Shown here in pieces: positions 19,766-22,215 of a stretch of 22,215 bases of DNA. Source of the stretch: an uncultured Oscillospiraceae bacterium. Its GTDB lineage: Bacteria > Bacillota > Clostridia > Oscillospirales > Oscillospiraceae. How positions within the stretch are numbered: position 1 is the first letter of the stretch; each line of letters begins with the position of its first letter. Location: NCBI GenBank assembly GCA_910588045.1, contig CAJUPS010000059.1, positions 1-22,215 on the forward strand, read 5' to 3'. The notes below the pieces were generated by a model that was not told where the DNA came from, ran no database searches, and was given only the letters and a program-made list of their open reading frames with translations. Both the position numbers and the translations under genes were made by a program.

Positions 19766-21028
19766 ATGAATGAAAGCACAATCCTTCACAGCGTCCCCGC
19801 GGCCAAGGAACTGTATAAGGTTCCGGGGTTCGACCCCATGAAGTATCTGCGCAGGACGGTCAATGACAAGGGAGAGCCGGTCATGCGGATGGAGCCGCGC
19901 TACCAGCGGCTCTGGTTCCGGCTGGCCTGCCCCAAGGGGCGGATGGTGCTCAACCCGCTGCGCCTCACCGACCAGCTGGCGATCTTCGAGGCGAAGGTGT
20001 TCTTCCGCCGGGAGGACACCGCCCCGGCCAGCAGCTTCACCTCCACCAAGAAGGCGGGGGAAACCAGCAACTATATCCGCGCCGCCCAGGACGAGGCCCT
20101 GATGATTGCCCTGGATAACGCCGGGTTTGGCATCCAGCTGTGCGATCTGACCCAGACCGCCAGTGATGGCGAGTGCCGCCCGTCCATCCAGTCCACCAGG
20201 GCTGATGGCGGACAGGAGCAGCCTACCCAAAACCATGTTCAGACGGAGCAGCCCCCTGTGCAAAGGACGCCGCCCGCCGCCGGTCTGGAGAAAAACCAGG
20301 CGGCCCGGCAGGCAAAGCCTGAGACCCCGCCCGCAGAAGCGGTGAAAGCGGTTGTCACAGAACAGCCAGCCTCCGAGCCGGCCCCCACTGACCAGCCCGC
20401 GCCGGAATCTGCCCAGATAACGGAGCCTCCCGCTCTTGTGGAGAACATCCCCGACCCGGCCCCCCAATCTGCCCCCGCACCCGACCCGGCCCCGGCGGAT
20501 CAGCCTGTCTCCCCTATGGAGGTCAAGACCGACTCCGCTTTGGCGGTGGGAGACGCGCCTGCCCAGGCAGAGAGCCAGGGTGTGTTGGAGAATAACCCGC
20601 ATGAGGGGACCGCGCAGGCGGACAGCCCGCAGCCCAATCTGACGGTTATCCCGAAGCAGACTGAGGAAGCTGCCTCCCCGCATGGGGACAGCGCCGCTGA
20701 AACAGTCGGTGCTTTGGAGGAGCCTGGTACGGGCGGGCCTGCCGCCAATGCGGATACCGCTTCTGGTCAGGAGGAAACTCCCCAGGCGCCCCCCAGCTAC
20801 ACGGATGATATGTCCGTGGAGGAGATCTGCAAGGTAATGACACTGGAGCAGGCCGGCGCTATTGTGGTGCCGAGCGGTCCCAACAAGGGATTGACCATGG
20901 GGAAAATTGCGGAACAGCGGCCCTCCAGTCTGCGTTTCTTTATCACCCAGTTCTACAAGTGCAGCAATAGTCAGAAGGCCGCCGCTACCTTGCTGGTACA
21001 GAACCTGGACATGAAAAAGGCCAGCTGA
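19766..21028 (+). CDS. Element-encoded protein with Pro/Ala-rich linker between two conserved-type domains
   Basis: A 420-aa protein starting at the ATG at 19766 (GGAG 9 nt upstream). Residues 1-135 are a folded domain with the phrases SVPAAKELYKVPGFDPMKYLRR, RYQRLWFRLACPKGRM and FTSTKKAGETSNYIRAAQDEAL. Residues about 140-343 are a disordered Pro/Ala/Glu/Gln linker. Residues 345-420 form a second small domain (YTDDMSVEEICKVMTLEQAG, GKIAEQRPSSLRFFI). I recall this architecture in clostridial Tn1549-like integrative elements as a hypothetical protein; the biochemical role is unknown. The linker probably tethers two interaction surfaces. The neighbours suggest a DNA-processing or replication accessory. 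Confidence 0.8.
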   Translation: MNESTILHSVPAAKELYKVPGFDPMKYLRRTVNDKGEPVMRMEPRYQRLWFRLACPKGRMVLNPLRLTDQLAIFEAKVFFRREDTAPASSFTSTKKAGETSNYIRAAQDEALMIALDNAGFGIQLCDLTQTASDGECRPSIQSTRADGGQEQPTQNHVQTEQPPVQRTPPAAGLEKNQAARQAKPETPPAEAVKAVVTEQPASEPAPTDQPAPESAQITEPPALVENIPDPAPQSAPAPDPAPADQPVSPMEVKTDSALAVGDAPAQAESQGVLENNPHEGTAQADSPQPNLTVIPKQTEEAASPHGDSAAETVGALEEPGTGGPAANADTASGQEETPQAPPSYTDDMSVEEICKVMTLEQAGAIVVPSGPNKGLTMGKIAEQRPSSLRFFITQFYKCSNSQKAAATLLVQNLDMKKAS

Positions 21029-21061
21029 GTTTGATGCAGCTGGAATAGGAGGTAACATGAC

Positions 21062-21268
21062 ATGAAACTGATACTTACGCTGATTGGGCGCGACAGCTGG
21101 AGCCGGCCTGTGTATGAATCTGACGGCCAGCTGTATGTTGACACAGACCCGTGCAAGGACTCCGCTCCCCATATCTGCACCAAGAACAACAACGCCTTTG
21201 ATGGCGAGCCCCTGGACCCGGTTTCGGCAGACATTGAGTTTGTCCCGGGCCGTGATACCTGGGACTGA
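21062..21268 (+). CDS. Small conserved-type element protein
   Basis: A 68-aa soluble, acidic protein (LIGRDSWSRPVYESDGQLYVD, then ICTKNNNAFDGEP and FVPGRDTWD). GGAGG lies 10 nt before the ATG at 21062. An ATG at 21057 meets a stop after two codons and is rejected. The compact beta-rich pattern is one that I recall in clostridial integrative elements next to the Pro/Ala-linker protein. Function unknown. Confidence 0.75.
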   Translation: MKLILTLIGRDSWSRPVYESDGQLYVDTDPCKDSAPHICTKNNNAFDGEPLDPVSADIEFVPGRDTWD

Positions 21269-21285
21269 ACTGGAGGCTTTGAACG

Positions 21286-21513
21286 ATGGAAAAAATGACG
21301 CAGCTTTGCAAACTCGGCAGACAGGAGGCCATCAATATCATCTCTGGAACAAAGCGCGTGTACTACCGGCATGGCGTCTGGAATGAATACAGTCTGCGCG
21401 ACACCGCCGCTGTGGTGAAATCTATCCAGAACAGCGGCTACGGTGCGGATGTATTCAAAAATGCGCAGGGCGCTTTCTATGTCTCCATCCCCAGCGACGG
21501 CGATATGTGGTAA
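21286..21513 (+). CDS. Small conserved-type element protein
   Basis: A 75-aa protein with GGAGG 9 nt before the ATG at 21286, 17 bp after the preceding gene. The phrases RQEAINIISGTKRVYYRHGVWN, VVKSIQNSGYGADVF and GAFYVSIPSDGDMW suggest a mixed alpha/beta fold. Same operon as its neighbours. No function assigned. Confidence 0.72.
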   Translation: MEKMTQLCKLGRQEAINIISGTKRVYYRHGVWNEYSLRDTAAVVKSIQNSGYGADVFKNAQGAFYVSIPSDGDMW

Positions 21514-21596
21514 GCAAGACGAAATATCCCCATCCATAGAAATCACCGAAAAGGGCTGGATAATCCCCTGTGCCGCCCCATGTTTGATGGAAAGGA

Positions 21597-22215
21597 GTGA
21601 GGCGTATCAGTTCGTCCAATTTCCCTTTTACAATCATGGATGTGGCATCCCTTCTCCGTCTGAACATCAGGCGGAGAGGGGGCTCCCGGGTGGTATACGC
21701 CGACTGTCCTATCTGCGGCGACCGCCGGGGAAAGTTCGCACTATATCCACACCTAAACACCTGGCGCTGCTGGCATTGCGGTGAGCACGACGGGATGATC
21801 CCCCTTTATGGCAGAATACATGGAATCAGCAATTCGGAGGCTTACCGGGAGATTTGCGACACGTTGGCGCTGGACGGCTTCGCACCGGCTCCAGCTTCGG
21901 CGCCTCTGGTCAAAGGACTATCTTCCAAGGACGTACCTTCAGATAAGGCCCCGGACGAGGAGATCCATCGGACACTGACCGCGCTGCTCTCCCTGCTGAC
22001 GCTGACGCCGGGACACCGGGAACATCTGCGCACGGTGCGGGGATTGACGGACGAGGATATTGAGCGGTTCGGGTTCAAAAGTACCCCGCCGTCTCAACAA
22101 TGCAGGAAGCTGACGGAACGCCTGATGAAACAGGGCTGCCGTGTGCGGGGCGTTCCAGGTTTCTATGTGAATGACTATGGGAAATGGACGGTCAAATTCT
22201 ACACGCGCACATCGG
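21597..22215 (+). CDS. Zinc-ribbon, primase-like protein, N-terminal part (runs off the window)
   Basis: The frame is open from the GTG at 21597 to the window edge, about 206 residues. It has a zinc ribbon, CPICG then RCWHCGEHDG (C-x2-C, about 20 residues, C-x2-C), as in CHC2-type DNA primases. The preceding segment MDVASLLRLNIRRRG and following NSEAYREICDTLAL are also typical of the element-encoded forms. The start is uncertain: the GTG overlaps the GGAAAGGAG stretch, and an ATG at 21636 lacks a ribosome site. Positions 21514-21596 hold no other gene. If it is a primase, the TOPRIM or catalytic part lies beyond the window. Role is likely priming of element DNA replication. Confidence 0.75.
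   Translation, partial: MRRISSSNFPFTIMDVASLLRLNIRRRGGSRVVYADCPICGDRRGKFALYPHLNTWRCWHCGEHDGMIPLYGRIHGISNSEAYREICDTLALDGFAPAPASAPLVKGLSSKDVPSDKAPDEEIHRTLTALLSLLTLTPGHREHLRTVRGLTDEDIERFGFKSTPPSQQCRKLTERLMKQGCRVRGVPGFYVNDYGKWTVKFYTRTS

Overview
The window looks like chromosomal DNA of a GC-rich, spore-forming gut Clostridium relative, most likely Oscillospiraceae (Oscillibacter/Flavonifractor/Lawsonibacter-like). This is inferred from strong GGAGG ribosome sites, a sporulation sigma-K fragment, the sugar-uptake genes and an integrative-element module of a type common in that group. No database search was possible.

Left part (1-3560). The 5' end of an aconitase-family hydratase gene leaves the window on the minus strand. 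Next comes a tyrosine recombinase (752-1579). Directly downstream are two perfect 24-bp inverted repeats (1590-1613 and 1814-1837) bounding a 200-bp segment, and then a secreted repetitive acidic protein (1908-3440). Each repeat is itself a recombinase-type core site: 9-bp inverted arms around a 6-bp spacer at the left, slightly shorter arms at the right. The best promoter inside the segment points away from the secreted-protein gene. I read this as a self-contained phase-variation switch, probably OFF in this sequence.

Middle part (3560-12500). A carbohydrate regulon contains a lipoprotein binding protein and two MalF/MalG-type permeases (minus strand), a PocR-AraC regulator, and, divergently, a sugar nucleotidyltransferase translationally coupled to a NahK-like anomeric sugar kinase. 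The transporter operon and the kinase operon carry the same 113-bp promoter/operator region, alignable without gaps (88 of 113 positions by hand count). They are therefore probably co-regulated by the AraC protein between them. Uptake, C1 phosphorylation and nucleotide activation of an N-acetylhexosamine-type sugar is the likely theme. Next are a DUF1294 membrane protein and an unusual tandem-domain ThyX, then two tRNA-Ser genes with a consensus promoter and a 20-bp terminator stem.

Right part (12945-22215). A decayed 3' half of sigK begins exactly at the AATGA sequence used by B. subtilis skin-type elements. To its right lies a mobile-element region: a double-XRE regulator, small proteins, a DeoR-like helix-turn-helix protein coupled to a 39-aa ORF, structured intergenic DNA, and a probable 265-nt structured RNA with its own promoter and terminator. 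A DNA-processing module follows: a small basic protein, YqaJ exonuclease, RecD2-like helicase, a Pro/Ala-linker protein, two small conserved proteins, and the start of a zinc-ribbon primase-like protein. The element continues past the window end.
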